Shown piece after piece: positions 34,046-43,017 of a stretch of 64,000 bases of DNA. Below the pieces are notes generated by a model that saw only the letters and a program-made list of their open reading frames with translations, was not told the DNA's origin and did no database searches. The stretch lies in contig JAUVZD010000003.1 in assembly GCA_030602715.1 (NCBI GenBank), positions 124,001 through 188,000 on the forward strand, given 5' to 3'. Source of the stretch: Candidatus Coatesiibacteriota bacterium (GTDB lineage: Bacteria > RBG-13-66-14 > B26-G2 > JAUVZD01). Numbering within the stretch: position 1 is the first letter of the stretch; every line of letters starts with the position of its first letter. A program made the translations under genes and the position numbers.

Positions 34046-34540
34046 ATGGGCATAAAAACGAGGAGAAAGAAACCCGTAGTTTCAAGGGATATGTCTGAGG
34101 AGGATAGTGGATACCCCTCAAGGGCTTCCACCATTCGGGTGGTGAAAGGGGTTGCGGTTCTTTATGGGCTCTCCTTTATCCCTCAGATCGTTGAGCTTAC
34201 AACCGTCATCGGTGTATCCGCCACCACAAGGTGGCTCTACTTGATACTTGTCTCTTTCGCCTGCCTGACTCCCATCGCCGCGGTAATGCTGTGGATGCGC
34301 CTCTCCGCTGGAAGGATACTGGCGCTTGTTCTTTGCGTCCTTCAGCTCTTATTTCGGGCGTTCTTTGTCCCCATGACGGAGCCGTATAACGCCGTCATCC
34401 TGGTGGTTATGTTCTGTGTGGTTATCGTCCTTTTCTCCGACGGCGTTGACCGTGTCTTTGGGAAGAGGGGGAAGGACACCAGGGTGGAGAAGGAGGAGCC
34501 GAAGGGGGCTTCTTTGAAACAGAGGAAACCAAACAAGTGA
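34046..34540 (+). CDS. Four-helix membrane protein, function unknown
   Basis: A 164-residue protein with a basic cytoplasmic N-terminus (IKTRRKKPVVSRD), about four membrane helices between residues 33 and 140, and a charged C-terminal tail. No family recognised. ATG 34046 lies 28 bases after the PorV-like gene; ATG 34091 is an alternative. The upstream ribosome site is weak (CAGGCGGG). It sits in the plus-strand run that leads into the cytochrome and metal-transporter genes. Confidence 0.6.
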   Translation: MGIKTRRKKPVVSRDMSEEDSGYPSRASTIRVVKGVAVLYGLSFIPQIVELTTVIGVSATTRWLYLILVSFACLTPIAAVMLWMRLSAGRILALVLCVLQLLFRAFFVPMTEPYNAVILVVMFCVVIVLFSDGVDRVFGKRGKDTRVEKEEPKGASLKQRKPNK

Positions 34541-34592
34541 GTTTGGGGTTATAATCTTGAGGAATGGGGGGATTTGATTTGGAGGTTGATGG

Positions 34593-34994
34593 ATGAGAAA
34601 CGCCGGTCTTTTATTGGTCGTTTTCGTTTTGGCGCTATCTACCTTGATGGTTCTCACTTCCTGCGCCAGGAAGGTTGCGCCGACCCCTCAAGCGCTCCAG
34701 GGGGGAGACTACTACTCTCATCACTGTTCGCCGTGCCACGGATTGGAGCTTGGTGGAGGGGTGGCTCCTGCACTTGTCGGCAGACATTTCATTGAGGAAG
34801 CTCGGGAACACGGATATGACAACGCCGGCGAGTTATATGAATTTATCACCGAAAATATGCCCCCCTCAGCGCCAGGTTCTCTCTCCACTGAGAAGTATTG
34901 GGCAATCGTGGCTCATATCCTCAGAGAGAACGGCATTGAGTTGCCCTCCAACCTGACCGAGGGAAATGCCGGGGGGGTGAATATCCATTTATGA
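34593..34994 (+). CDS. Cytochrome c lipoprotein
   Basis: A 133-residue protein with an N-terminal lipoprotein signal (lipobox LTSC at about residues 21-24) and one haem-binding CSPCH motif. An axial Met lies in ENMPPSAPG, as in class I mono-haem cytochromes. It should be a periplasm-facing, lipid-anchored electron carrier. GGAGG lies 7 bases before ATG 34593. Its stop overlaps the ZnuA start by four bases, an unusual coupling of a cytochrome with a metal-uptake operon. Confidence 0.85.
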   Translation: MRNAGLLLVVFVLALSTLMVLTSCARKVAPTPQALQGGDYYSHHCSPCHGLELGGGVAPALVGRHFIEEAREHGYDNAGELYEFITENMPPSAPGSLSTEKYWAIVAHILRENGIELPSNLTEGNAGGVNIHL

Positions 34995-35950
34995 GTCTCT
35001 CATTTCGTAAAAAAGCCCTGCTCGTAGCTTTGTCGGTAATATTTTCTATCGTTTTCGTTGTCGGCTGTGGCAGGAGAGCCGAAAGAGACGACGAACTTTT
35101 GATTGTGGTGGCTACAATCTATCCCCTTTATGACCTGGCCAGGGAGGTGGGAGGGGATTATATTCAAGCTACCTGTCTCCTTCCCCCCGGGGCGAGCCCC
35201 CATATTTATCATCCTACACCGCAGGACATTATGGTTTTGGAGCAGGCAGAGCTGGTGCTCTGCGTCGGGGAGGGTGTGGACGGTTGGCTTACCCCGATGC
35301 TTTCCGCCGACGAGGATGCGCAGATGATCACCATGATGGAGTTGGTGGAGCTTCTGCCGGCTGTAGATTACAGCTGGAGCTTTGAGGAGGAAGGTGGGGA
35401 GCATGACCAGGACCATCAGCACGGCACCTGCGACCCCCATGTGTGGATGGACCCGCTTAATATGAAAGTAATGGCTCGGTATGTGGCGGTGGAACTGTCC
35501 AAGCTTGATGGGGAACATATAGAGGATTACCGGCGGACGGCGGATGATTACATCGCCCGCTTGGAGGGGTTGGACGAGGAGTATGAACGGGCTACAGCCG
35601 GCTTTTCCCGGAAGAGCTTCGTCGCCTTCCACTCCTCATTGACCTACCTGGCGGAGAGATACGGATGGGAGCAGGCGGCGGTTATTGAGGTTGCCCCGGG
35701 GGTGAACCCGGACCCCCGTTACCTTGCCGAGCTGATTGACTTCATCAAGGAAAGCGATGTCGCCTGTGTGCTCGCCGAACCGCAGTTCAATCCCCAACTG
35801 GCAAAGACCGTATCTTCGGAATCCGGCGTTCCGCTGGTAACGGTGGATCCCATCGGCGACCCCAACCACCCCGATCGGGACACATATATTGAAAATATGC
35901 AGGCAAATCTGGAGGCGTTAAAGGAGGTATTTGGTGAGAAGAGGGATTGA
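34991..35950 (+). CDS. znuA: Zn/Mn ABC transporter substrate-binding lipoprotein (ZnuA-like)
   Basis: A 319-residue cluster A-I metal-binding protein. A lipoprotein signal (VVGCG) leads into VVATIYPLYDLAREVGGD. Metal ligands lie in GASPHIYHPTPQD, CDPHVWMDP and the VAFHSSLTYLAERYG segment, plus an Asp near the end. An acidic His-rich loop (EHDQDHQHGTCD) before the second ligand is typical of zinc-specific members, which is why I favour zinc. Coupled to the cytochrome upstream and overlapping znuC downstream. Confidence 0.92.
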   Translation: MSLSFRKKALLVALSVIFSIVFVVGCGRRAERDDELLIVVATIYPLYDLAREVGGDYIQATCLLPPGASPHIYHPTPQDIMVLEQAELVLCVGEGVDGWLTPMLSADEDAQMITMMELVELLPAVDYSWSFEEEGGEHDQDHQHGTCDPHVWMDPLNMKVMARYVAVELSKLDGEHIEDYRRTADDYIARLEGLDEEYERATAGFSRKSFVAFHSSLTYLAERYGWEQAAVIEVAPGVNPDPRYLAELIDFIKESDVACVLAEPQFNPQLAKTVSSESGVPLVTVDPIGDPNHPDRDTYIENMQANLEALKEVFGEKRD

Positions 35951-36725
35951 CATATCTTTGCAGATACCTGCGGTTAAGATCAGGGACCTCTCCTTCAGTT
36001 ATAACCATAAGCAGGTGTTGAAAGATATCAAACTTGAGGTTCGCCAGGGGGAGATTATGGTTATTATCGGTCCTAACGGCGGGGGAAAGACGACGCTTTT
36101 GCGAATCATCCTCGGTCTGCTCTCCGGCTATGAGGGTGAGGTGGAGGTTTTCGGGCGCCCGGCGCGTGAGACCCCCAAGAGGAGAGGTTTGGTCGGCTAT
36201 CTACCTCAGCACCACCAGATGGAGTTGCGGTTTCCTATTCTGGTCAAAGAGGTAATAGGCTTGGGATTTTACGGACCCCTGGGGCTGGTGCGCCGACCGG
36301 GCAGAGCGGAGATGGATGAGGTGTCGGCAACAGCGGAGCGAATGGGCATTAGCGACCTGCTGGATATGCCCCTGGGTGAGCTTTCCACCGGCCAACAGCA
36401 AAGGGTTTTTCTGGCTAGGGCGATAGTCGCCCATCCCCATATGTTGCTTCTTGACGAACCGATGGTCGGCGTGGATGAGAGCGGGCAGGCGCATCTTCTG
36501 GACAACCTCCTGCATCTTAATAAGGATGAGGGGGTCACCATCCTGTCCGCCACCCACAATATTCTCTCACTGGGAAAGTTGGCTGATAAGGTGGCTTGCC
36601 TGGATATGTGCATTCATTTCCACGATATCCCCGGGCGGCTGACAAGAGAGAAGCTCCTGGAGGTTTATAAGTGCGATTACGCTATGTTTGAGGAGTTGGC
36701 TCGGGTAAGTGAAGGTGAGGAGTAG
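35934..36725 (+). CDS. znuC: Zn/Mn ABC transporter ATP-binding protein (ZnuC-like)
   Basis: A 263-residue ABC ATPase with Walker A IGPNGGGKTTLL, signature LSTGQQQRVFLARAI and Walker B MLLLDEPMVGVD. GTG 35934 has AAGGAGG six bases upstream; a TTG one codon earlier is less well spaced. It overlaps the znuA end by 17 bases. It energises uptake through the downstream permease. Confidence 0.93.
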   Translation: MRRGIDISLQIPAVKIRDLSFSYNHKQVLKDIKLEVRQGEIMVIIGPNGGGKTTLLRIILGLLSGYEGEVEVFGRPARETPKRRGLVGYLPQHHQMELRFPILVKEVIGLGFYGPLGLVRRPGRAEMDEVSATAERMGISDLLDMPLGELSTGQQQRVFLARAIVAHPHMLLLDEPMVGVDESGQAHLLDNLLHLNKDEGVTILSATHNILSLGKLADKVACLDMCIHFHDIPGRLTREKLLEVYKCDYAMFEELARVSEGEE

Positions 36726-36728
36726 GGT

Positions 36729-37535
36729 TTGCTTGAGGTTCTAAGCCATCCTTTTATGCAGAGAGCGGTTCTTGCTGGGGTAGCCTGCGCCTTAGCCTGT
36801 TCAATTCTTTCGGTATATATCGTCCTAAAGCGCATGGCTTTCATCGGCGAGGGGATAGCCCACTCCGCCTTCGGAGGGGTAGCCCTGGCAATCCTTATGG
36901 GCTGGAATATCACTATCACCACTATGGTCTTCGCAGTGGTAGTGGCTATACTTATTGGAGTAACCGCACGGGACAGGAGAATATCAGAGGATTCCGCCAT
37001 CGGCATCTTCCTTACCACCTCCATGGCTTTGGGGGTGGTCTTTCTTAATATCCATCGCCAGTTCACTGCGGATATCTTCGGTTACCTCTTCGGCAATATC
37101 TTGGCTGTGGATGTGAGCAACCTCATAGCGGTGGCTATATTGGCGGTGGTGGTCATTGCTTTGGTGGCGGTTTTCTACAAGGAGCTTCTCTTCTTTACCT
37201 TTGATGAGGAGATGGCAAAAGCCAGCGGCATGCCCACCAACTTAATATACTTTCTACTGCTTTTCTTAGTGTCGCTGACCGTGGTGCTCTCCATAAAAAT
37301 GGTGGGTTTGATCCTGGTCAGTGCTCTGCTTATCATCCCGGGCGCCGCCGCCTTGTTGGTGACCCGCAGTTTGCGCTGGATGATTATAGTGGCGGTGATT
37401 TTGGGCGTGGGGGCGGCGATTAGTGGCTTGGTGGGCTCGTATTATCTGCGCCTCGGGAGCGGGGCGGTGATGGTGCTCTGTCTCTTCGCCGCCTTCGTCG
37501 TTTTAAGGTTGGTGCGGGCTCTGCGCCGGGGCTGA
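36729..37535 (+). CDS. znuB: Zn/Mn ABC transporter permease (ZnuB-like)
   Basis: A 268-residue ABC-3 family permease with about eight membrane helices. Typical segments are GVACALACSILSVYIVLKR, FIGEGIAHSAFGGVA and LLIIPGAAALLV. The start is TTG 36729, four bases after the znuC stop, with AGGAG upstream. It is followed by a strong terminator, ending the operon. No Zur/Fur-type regulator gene is in the window. Confidence 0.92.
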   Translation: MLEVLSHPFMQRAVLAGVACALACSILSVYIVLKRMAFIGEGIAHSAFGGVALAILMGWNITITTMVFAVVVAILIGVTARDRRISEDSAIGIFLTTSMALGVVFLNIHRQFTADIFGYLFGNILAVDVSNLIAVAILAVVVIALVAVFYKELLFFTFDEEMAKASGMPTNLIYFLLLFLVSLTVVLSIKMVGLILVSALLIIPGAAALLVTRSLRWMIIVAVILGVGAAISGLVGSYYLRLGSGAVMVLCLFAAFVVLRLVRALRRG

Positions 37536-37572
37536 ATTGATAGAACCATACTCGCTTCAGACTTCCTTAGTA

Positions 37573-37606
37573 GAAAAACCCCTCCCGGAAGCGGGAAGGG
37601 TTTTTA
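37573..37606. terminator. Bidirectional terminator
   Basis: Stem AAAAACCCCTCCCG / CGGGAAGGGTTTTT (one mismatch) with loop GAAG lies between convergent znuB and the DUF4097 gene. A-run and T-run allow function on both strands. Confidence 0.85.
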
Positions 37607-37639
37607 AAGTGGTCCCGATTTCTTCGCCCGGATACACTA

Positions 37640-38455
37640 TTATTCGGTGATGATTTTGACCGACCCGCTGACGGTTGAGATGGATATCTGGTTATCTCCG
37701 GCGCCGGCTCTAGCGTTGTATTCGGCTCCGACGAAACCGCCGGTTTTCTCCAGGGGAAGGTCGGAATCTACCGACCCACTTATGGTGTCTACGTTTATGT
37801 CGTAGTTTTCAGTGCTTCCCTGAATAGTAAGCTTTATAGCGCCTGAGACCGCCGACAGGGAATACTTGCCTCCTGATTCCGGTAGGGAGACGCTTAGTTC
37901 TATTTCGCCGTTGACCGCTGAGACGTTCAGATTTTCGGAAGCTTTGCCCGTGTTGTCAATCTTGATGTCTCCACTCACCACGGAAACATTGATATCTTCA
38001 AACCCTTTGGAGATATTTATATCACCGTTTACCGATTCAATTTCCATAACCGCAACGCCGTCAACTGAAATATCGCCGCTAACTGAATGAGTGATCAGCT
38101 TTATTCCCTCAGGCAGTGTAATGTAGAAATTGACACGGACATCCTTAAGCCCGGTGAGCACCTTCGGGTAATCAACGACAACTTCAACCTTATCCGGCTT
38201 TTCTTCCACCTTGATGGAGACTTTCTCCAGGCCCTTTACCGCCTCGGTCTCGCTGTCGCTTTTAGCGACCTTTGTCGCCTTGATTACAATTAAATCTCCG
38301 CCTGTGGTTACCTTTATCTCTCCGCTTAAATTGGTGACCTCAAGAATCTTTGCGCCAGCCCCCCCGGACCACTCAAAGCCCTCTGTCTTTTCCACGGCTA
38401 GTGCGGGGACTGCAATTAGCGCAATCATGACAAGCATCAACATTTCTTGGACCAT
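37640..38455 (-). CDS. Exported DUF4097-type beta-helix protein
   Basis: A 271-residue protein with a signal peptide (MLVMIALIAVPALA) and a right-handed beta-helix-like repeat region with recurring short units (VSGDISVDG, VNGDINIS, VSGDIKID, VNGEIELS, VSGAIKLTI, VSGSVKIITE). This pattern defines DUF4097 (putative adhesin-like) proteins. ATG 38455 has GGAGG at good spacing; GTG 38461 overlaps the ribosome site. Role unknown; probably periplasmic or surface. Confidence 0.8.
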   Translation of the reverse strand: MVQEMLMLVMIALIAVPALAVEKTEGFEWSGGAGAKILEVTNLSGEIKVTTGGDLIVIKATKVAKSDSETEAVKGLEKVSIKVEEKPDKVEVVVDYPKVLTGLKDVRVNFYITLPEGIKLITHSVSGDISVDGVAVMEIESVNGDINISKGFEDINVSVVSGDIKIDNTGKASENLNVSAVNGEIELSVSLPESGGKYSLSAVSGAIKLTIQGSTENYDINVDTISGSVDSDLPLEKTGGFVGAEYNARAGAGDNQISISTVSGSVKIITE

Positions 38456-39106
38456 GTGCACCTCCAGGTTAGAATTTTTAGATACTCCGTTTTGAGCTTA
38501 GTTAACTGCCTCTTGTTTAATTTTCTCTTTGGAAAAGAACATCACTAAATAAGATAGTAACATATTGGGATGATCTGTATTCATAAATCCCTCTTATCTG
38601 GGGACTTTATTTTCTGAAGATAGTGATGGAATATTCCACCGCTAAAACTTTGAAATCTCAAGGGGTTATGGCATTTAGCCTTACTTTTCCACAACTTATC
38701 AACAGGGGTTTATTTGGAGAACTTAGGTCGTTAAATGTTCCTGCGGGTTTTAAGGTTTGGGGGAGAGATCATTGGGTGGCTAGTTTTACGAGTGAAGATT
38801 TATAAATTACAGTGAATGGTTTGATGCTTATTCAACTATCGCCCATTATTGCGTAACCTGTTGAGAATTCAAGAGTTATAATGCACCGGTCCTTTTCAGA
38901 GATATTTGCCTCCAACTATCGGATGGGAGGCGCCCACCGCCCTGTAAGAGATGGCAGAAGGTGAACTTATTGTTATCATAATGTTAAAGGCTGATGTTCC
39001 TTTGAATAAAGCATAAGACAAAGTTTTTTTGCATGTTGAAAGCGTGTTGAAAAATTTTAAGGCGGATAATTGACTCCTGCTGCTAAATTATAGGTTTTTC
39101 AATGGG
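38456..39106. other. Gene-poor 650-base stretch with possible small RNA
   Basis: No convincing protein gene. It holds two near-consensus DnaA-box-like 9-mers in tandem, TTTTCCACA (38685-38693) and TTATCAACA (38696-38704). It also holds a TATAAT box (38877-38882) followed from about 38889 by a stretch with a hairpin GCCTCC / GGAGGC (38918-38941), and a run of seven T near 39024-39030. A short plus-strand RNA of about 140 bases is possible but there is no good -35, and no RNA family is recognised. Confidence 0.3.
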
Positions 39107-39871
39107 TTATGACTTGGGTGTTGAAAGCTCCTTGGGGATTTGCTTTCGCCCGGAGAGCTCCCACAGGGCTACTGCGGCGGCGACGGAGACATTGAGGGAT
39201 TCCGTGGGCTCGCATATTGGAATTTTCAGAAGGCTGTCGCAGTTGCGCTCTACCAGTGGGGGGAGCCCTTTCCCCTCCGAGCCCAACACCAGAGCCAAAG
39301 GATAGGCGCTTTTGAAATCAAGGATGGATTCGGAGGTGTTTGCGGAGAGCCCCACCACCCAGAAGCCGGCCTTTTTAACCCTGTCTATTGTCTGGTTGAT
39401 GTTGGCTACCCGGCAGATGGACAGATACTCCGCCGCCCCTGCTGCCGCTTTGAGCGCCGTCGGGGAGAGGCTTGCCGCTCGCCTTCTGCGCAGTATCACC
39501 CCACCGCTGCCAAAGGCAAGCGACGAGCGCAGGATGGCGCCCAGATTTTGAGGGTCCTCTATCCCCTCCAGGATAAGCAGGGGTGAGGGGGGCTTCTTGG
39601 CTGAAGAATCAAGCAGCTCTTTTAGACCGATGTAGGGGAAAGGTTCCGCTCTGGCGACGATGCCCTGGTGGTTTGAGGAGTTGCATATGTCGGTCAGCTC
39701 CTCGCGGCTTTTTGCTATTACCGGCACGCCTTTCTCGGAGGCTGAATTCTCAGCTTCTCGGAGGACGGTGCTTTTCGCTTGCGGTAGGATATAGAGCTCA
39801 AAGATGCGCCGCCGTCCGGCACGGAGGGCGGCGACGACGGCGTTTGCGCCCATTATGTATTCACCACTCAT
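39107..39871 (-). CDS. rlmB: TrmH/SpoU family rRNA 2'-O-methyltransferase (RlmB-like)
   Basis: A 254-residue SPOUT enzyme. The N-terminal RNA-binding domain starts EYIMGANAVVAALRAGRRR. The knotted catalytic domain shows all three SpoU motifs: LEGIEDPQNLGAILRS, LVLGSEGKGL and ESLNVSVAAAVALWEL. RlmB methylates G2251 of 23S rRNA; other TrmH paralogues have similar motifs, so the exact target is inferred from length and N-domain. It is the last gene of the ispF-TPR-rlmB run, 9 bases after the TPR gene. Confidence 0.87.
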   Translation of the reverse strand: MSGEYIMGANAVVAALRAGRRRIFELYILPQAKSTVLREAENSASEKGVPVIAKSREELTDICNSSNHQGIVARAEPFPYIGLKELLDSSAKKPPSPLLILEGIEDPQNLGAILRSSLAFGSGGVILRRRRAASLSPTALKAAAGAAEYLSICRVANINQTIDRVKKAGFWVVGLSANTSESILDFKSAYPLALVLGSEGKGLPPLVERNCDSLLKIPICEPTESLNVSVAAAVALWELSGRKQIPKELSTPKS

Positions 39872-39880
39872 TATCGCACT

Positions 39881-40843
39881 CTATTCTTCCTTGAAACGCA
39901 TCTCTATGGGAACCTCGTAGTAGCGGTCCACCTGGAAGAGGAAGTTTATCGCCTCCTGTTCTTTATTGGGATCTCCTCCGCCGTACTGTAAGTAGGCGGA
40001 GTAATGGTCGCCGGCTTTCTGCAGTTCATCCAGACCGAGATAAGCGCAAGCCAGACTGAAATGGGCCTCGGCGAAGTCCTGGCGCTTCTTGATGACCATG
40101 GAGAGGGCGTCCACCGCCTCCTCAAAACGATACTGTTCTATCAAAGCGATGCCCAGATTGTTGTAGGCGGTGTAGTTGCCCGGGTTTCTGCTTATCGCCT
40201 CCCGGGAGATTCTATCCACCTCCTTGATCTTGCCCAACTCCAATAGCACCAGGGTGAGGTTGTTGACCGCATTCTCGTCTTCTGCATCAAGCTCCAAAGC
40301 CTTGCGCAGGCTGACCTCCGATTCCTCCAGGTAGCCCAGACGATACTGGGTGATGCCCAGGTTGACCAGATTGTCCACAGTGGGCTTCAGCTCGGTTACC
40401 ATCCTATACTCTTCTATGGCTTCCTGGTCCATACCCAGGTTCACATAGCAGAATGCCAGCCAATCATGGATCTCCATCAGAGTGTTGTCTATATGCAGCG
40501 CCTCCTTGAATTTCTCCACCGCCAGCTCATACTCAAACCAGTTGGCAAGCTCCACCCCTTCATCGTAAGCGATCTGGATGAGGCAGGTGTCCAGCCATTC
40601 CTGAGCCACGGTGAGGTCCGGCTCAAGCTCCAGCACCTTGCGGAAATACTCAGCAGAGGTCTGGTAATTTCCGGCTTCAAAAGCCTTCTGAGCCCGCTTG
40701 AAATATTCCCTTGCCTCCTTGCAGATGGATGCGGTAACCGTATCTGCAAAGCTTGTTGAGGGGGAGTATAGAAGGCTCACCAGCAATGCTGGAATGAGCA
40801 GGAATATTCCCCATCTAATATTATGACTTTTGACATCGCCCAT
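39881..40843 (-). CDS. Exported TPR-repeat protein
   Basis: A 320-residue protein with a signal peptide (IFLLIPALLVSLLYSPSTSFA) and about seven tetratricopeptide repeats, the first recognisable as AREYFKRAQKAFEAGNYQTS. Such proteins scaffold complexes in the periplasm or at the outer membrane. I chose ATG 40843, which has GAGGTGA five bases upstream; a GTG at 40852 overlaps that site and the ispF stop. No enzymatic domain is present. Confidence 0.83.
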   Translation of the reverse strand: MGDVKSHNIRWGIFLLIPALLVSLLYSPSTSFADTVTASICKEAREYFKRAQKAFEAGNYQTSAEYFRKVLELEPDLTVAQEWLDTCLIQIAYDEGVELANWFEYELAVEKFKEALHIDNTLMEIHDWLAFCYVNLGMDQEAIEEYRMVTELKPTVDNLVNLGITQYRLGYLEESEVSLRKALELDAEDENAVNNLTLVLLELGKIKEVDRISREAISRNPGNYTAYNNLGIALIEQYRFEEAVDALSMVIKKRQDFAEAHFSLACAYLGLDELQKAGDHYSAYLQYGGGDPNKEQEAINFLFQVDRYYEVPIEMRFKEE

Positions 40844-40848
40844 TGCGC

Positions 40849-41481
40849 TCACCTCACTAAATTTTTATATCCTGGTCGGTTCTTATATTTGAAGAGCAAC
40901 GCCGAGGCTATAACCGCTACGCCCTCCCCCCGACCGATGAATCCCATGCCTTCGTTGCTCTTCCCTTTGATGCTCACCTGTTCCGGCTCCAGGTCCAGCG
41001 CCTCCATTATTCTCTTGCGCATTGCCGGGGTGTGCGGAGAAATCTTAGGCTCCTCGGTGATTATGGTGATGTCCACATTGACACTGCGATATCCCTGCTT
41101 GTCTATCATCTCAGCCGCCTGAAGAAGAAGGGAGAAGCTGTCAATATCCTTATACTGTGGGTCGTCGGGAGGGAATTGCTGTCCGATATCCGCAAGCCCC
41201 GAGGCGCCGAGCAGTGCGTCAATGAGGGCGTGGAGAACCGCATCCCCGTCAGAGTGTCCCAGAAGCCCCTTGGGATGGTCAATCTTTACCCCGCCCAGGA
41301 ATAGCTTCCTTCCCTCAGAAAATCGGTGGGAGTCGTAGCCCATCCCGATACGATAAGGCAGACTCCCCCATTCCAGAAACTCAGCCGGCGGTTTTGCCCG
41401 GCGTGCCTTCCTCCCCCTGGTGGTCTCCTCAGACGATGACCTTTTCCCTTTACCTTCCGTTCCCTCAAATTTCTCGGTCAT
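40849..41481 (-). CDS. ispF: 2-C-methyl-D-erythritol 2,4-cyclodiphosphate synthase
   Basis: An MEP-pathway enzyme for isoprenoid synthesis. Metal and substrate residues are present in GMGYDSHRFSEGRKLFLGG, LLGHSDGDAVLHALIDALLG and IKGKSNEGMGFIGRGEG. The core is about 160 residues, but this protein has 210 because of a charged N-terminal extension of about 45 residues rich in Lys, Arg, Glu and Ser. ATG 41481 is supported by AAGGAAA; TTG 41496 is an alternative. No start codon lies close to the core, so the extension is probably real. ispD is not adjacent. Confidence 0.93.
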   Translation of the reverse strand: MTEKFEGTEGKGKRSSSEETTRGRKARRAKPPAEFLEWGSLPYRIGMGYDSHRFSEGRKLFLGGVKIDHPKGLLGHSDGDAVLHALIDALLGASGLADIGQQFPPDDPQYKDIDSFSLLLQAAEMIDKQGYRSVNVDITIITEEPKISPHTPAMRKRIMEALDLEPEQVSIKGKSNEGMGFIGRGEGVAVIASALLFKYKNRPGYKNLVR

Positions 41482-41524
41482 ATTGGTTTCCTTCAAAGCG
41501 GATTAGGCGTCTTTTTGGATATTA

Positions 41525-42736
41525 TTATACCACACTTGGACTTTCGGGGTGATACTTTGACAGCACCTGACGATAGAGCTCCAGGGTGCGTCCACCGGAG
41601 TAGGAGATAAGACCATATTCCTCAAGGAAGCGAAGATACCGTTTTCTCTCCGCTTTCGTCGGCTTGGTCTGGAGAATCTCAACTATCGCTTTTACCATCC
41701 GCTCCCTGTCGTCAAAGTTGAAGAGGGTGATGGGACAGCCTTTGGAGGCTAGATACTCCGGTCCCCCGCTCCTGCTTGCCAGCACCGACCTTCCGCAAGC
41801 GAGCCCCTCAAAGATCACTCTGCCCAAGCCCTCCTCTCGGGAGGGGATTAACAGGAGGTCCAGGTTGGCGATGTAGTCCGGGAAAGCCTCTCGGAAACCG
41901 AGGAAATGAATCCTTTCTGCAAGTTGCGGTTGGGAGGCGAGTTCTTCCAACCTACGGCGAAACCTGGTTCTCTCTCTGGGCGAGCCATAGTAGTCGCCGA
42001 TAAAGAGAATGTGGGAGTCCCGCACCTGGGAGAGGATCTCCGGGGCGGATTGCAGGACCAGGTCCTGTCCCTTCAAATGGTGCAGGTTGCCGACGACGCC
42101 GATCAACTTGCTTTGCGGGTCGGAGAGGGAGGGGTGGTCGCCTGCGAAGACGACACTGCGGGGCTTGGCTTCAGGGAGTCGGTCGGTTGTTAGGGGTAAG
42201 CCGTCGTGTATGGTGAAGATTTTTTTATGGTGTAAGGATTTCAGGAAGAGCTTGGTTATCGCCGGGGAGATGGAGATGACCGCATCGGTCAGGATGAGGG
42301 TAATGTGGGTGATGACCCTTCTTTTAGTGAGGTCTCGTTTATGGGCGATCAGGGGGAAGGTGCGAAATATCTTGGTGAGAGCCGCCGCCTGCCAGGCGAG
42401 GAAGGTGTTGGCGTGGATGAGATGAGGCTCTATATCGGTTAGGGCTCTATAAAGCCAGGCTACCGCTCTTGCCAGTAATATCAGCTTCTTGAAGGGGTCC
42501 GCTTCGGCAAATTGATTGGTATTAAGGGGAAAGGGGAGTATCCGCTCCCCGGGCAGGGGTGCGTTTTTGGCTGGAGCCGAGTTCGGGGGGCAGGCAAGCC
42601 AGCACTCAACTCTACCAGAGTCCTCCATGAACTCCACCAGCTCCAGAAGACAGCGCTGACCGCCGTATAGTTGGTCGCCGGTCTCCAGATACAGAACCCT
42701 GATGGGGGAATGGGAATCTGTCCCGATAGACACCAT
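41525..42736 (-). CDS. Glycosyltransferase family 4 (GT-B)
   Basis: A 403-residue GT-B enzyme. The N-domain begins RVLYLETGDQLYGGQRCLLE, which fits an acceptor-site glycine loop. The C-domain has the donor-binding IPSREEGLGRVIFEGLACG with the EX7E pattern, followed by SGGPEYL. It probably acts in envelope polysaccharide or lipid glycosylation. The ribosome site before ATG 42736 is weak. No other envelope sugar gene is adjacent. Confidence 0.85.
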   Translation of the reverse strand: MVSIGTDSHSPIRVLYLETGDQLYGGQRCLLELVEFMEDSGRVECWLACPPNSAPAKNAPLPGERILPFPLNTNQFAEADPFKKLILLARAVAWLYRALTDIEPHLIHANTFLAWQAAALTKIFRTFPLIAHKRDLTKRRVITHITLILTDAVISISPAITKLFLKSLHHKKIFTIHDGLPLTTDRLPEAKPRSVVFAGDHPSLSDPQSKLIGVVGNLHHLKGQDLVLQSAPEILSQVRDSHILFIGDYYGSPRERTRFRRRLEELASQPQLAERIHFLGFREAFPDYIANLDLLLIPSREEGLGRVIFEGLACGRSVLASRSGGPEYLASKGCPITLFNFDDRERMVKAIVEILQTKPTKAERKRYLRFLEEYGLISYSGGRTLELYRQVLSKYHPESPSVV

Positions 42737-42779
42737 TATTCAATCTTATGGCAGGCAGGGGCGAAAGTCAAACGAAAAA

Positions 42780-42796
42780 CCCCGCCTTTGGCGGGG
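42780..42796. repeat. GC palindrome, intergenic copy
   Basis: CCCCGCC-TTT-GGCGGGG followed by TTTTT on the minus strand, so it could also terminate. The only copy of this 17-mer type found outside a reading frame here. Confidence 0.8.
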
Positions 42797-42959
42797 TGGT
42801 GATTATTGCGGGGCTTTTAAGGTGTGATAATGTAGAAGATGTCCGGGGTATTCCCTCTTTAGTGTATTCTATCATTAAAATGGTCAGAGGGAAATAGCTA
42901 CATTTCAATATATGGCTGATTTTATCTAGAATCAGGTGAGGGTAATATTCTTCCCTGCC

Positions 42960-42988
42960 TTGACAATCCCCTTGGAAAATCATAATAT
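42960..42988 (+). promoter_or_regulatory. Promoter for the GlsB-like gene
   Basis: TTGACA (42960-42965), 17 bases, TAATAT (42983-42988), 29 bases before the start codon. Confidence 0.72.
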
Positions 42989-43017
42989 GTATTCTCCAGG
43001 TATCCACAGGAGGGGTA

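Noticed and set aside
38623-38805. 60-codon plus-strand frame in the gene-poor stretch
   Set aside because: No ribosome site, no recognisable composition, and it covers the DnaA-box-like motifs. Kept as noncoding.
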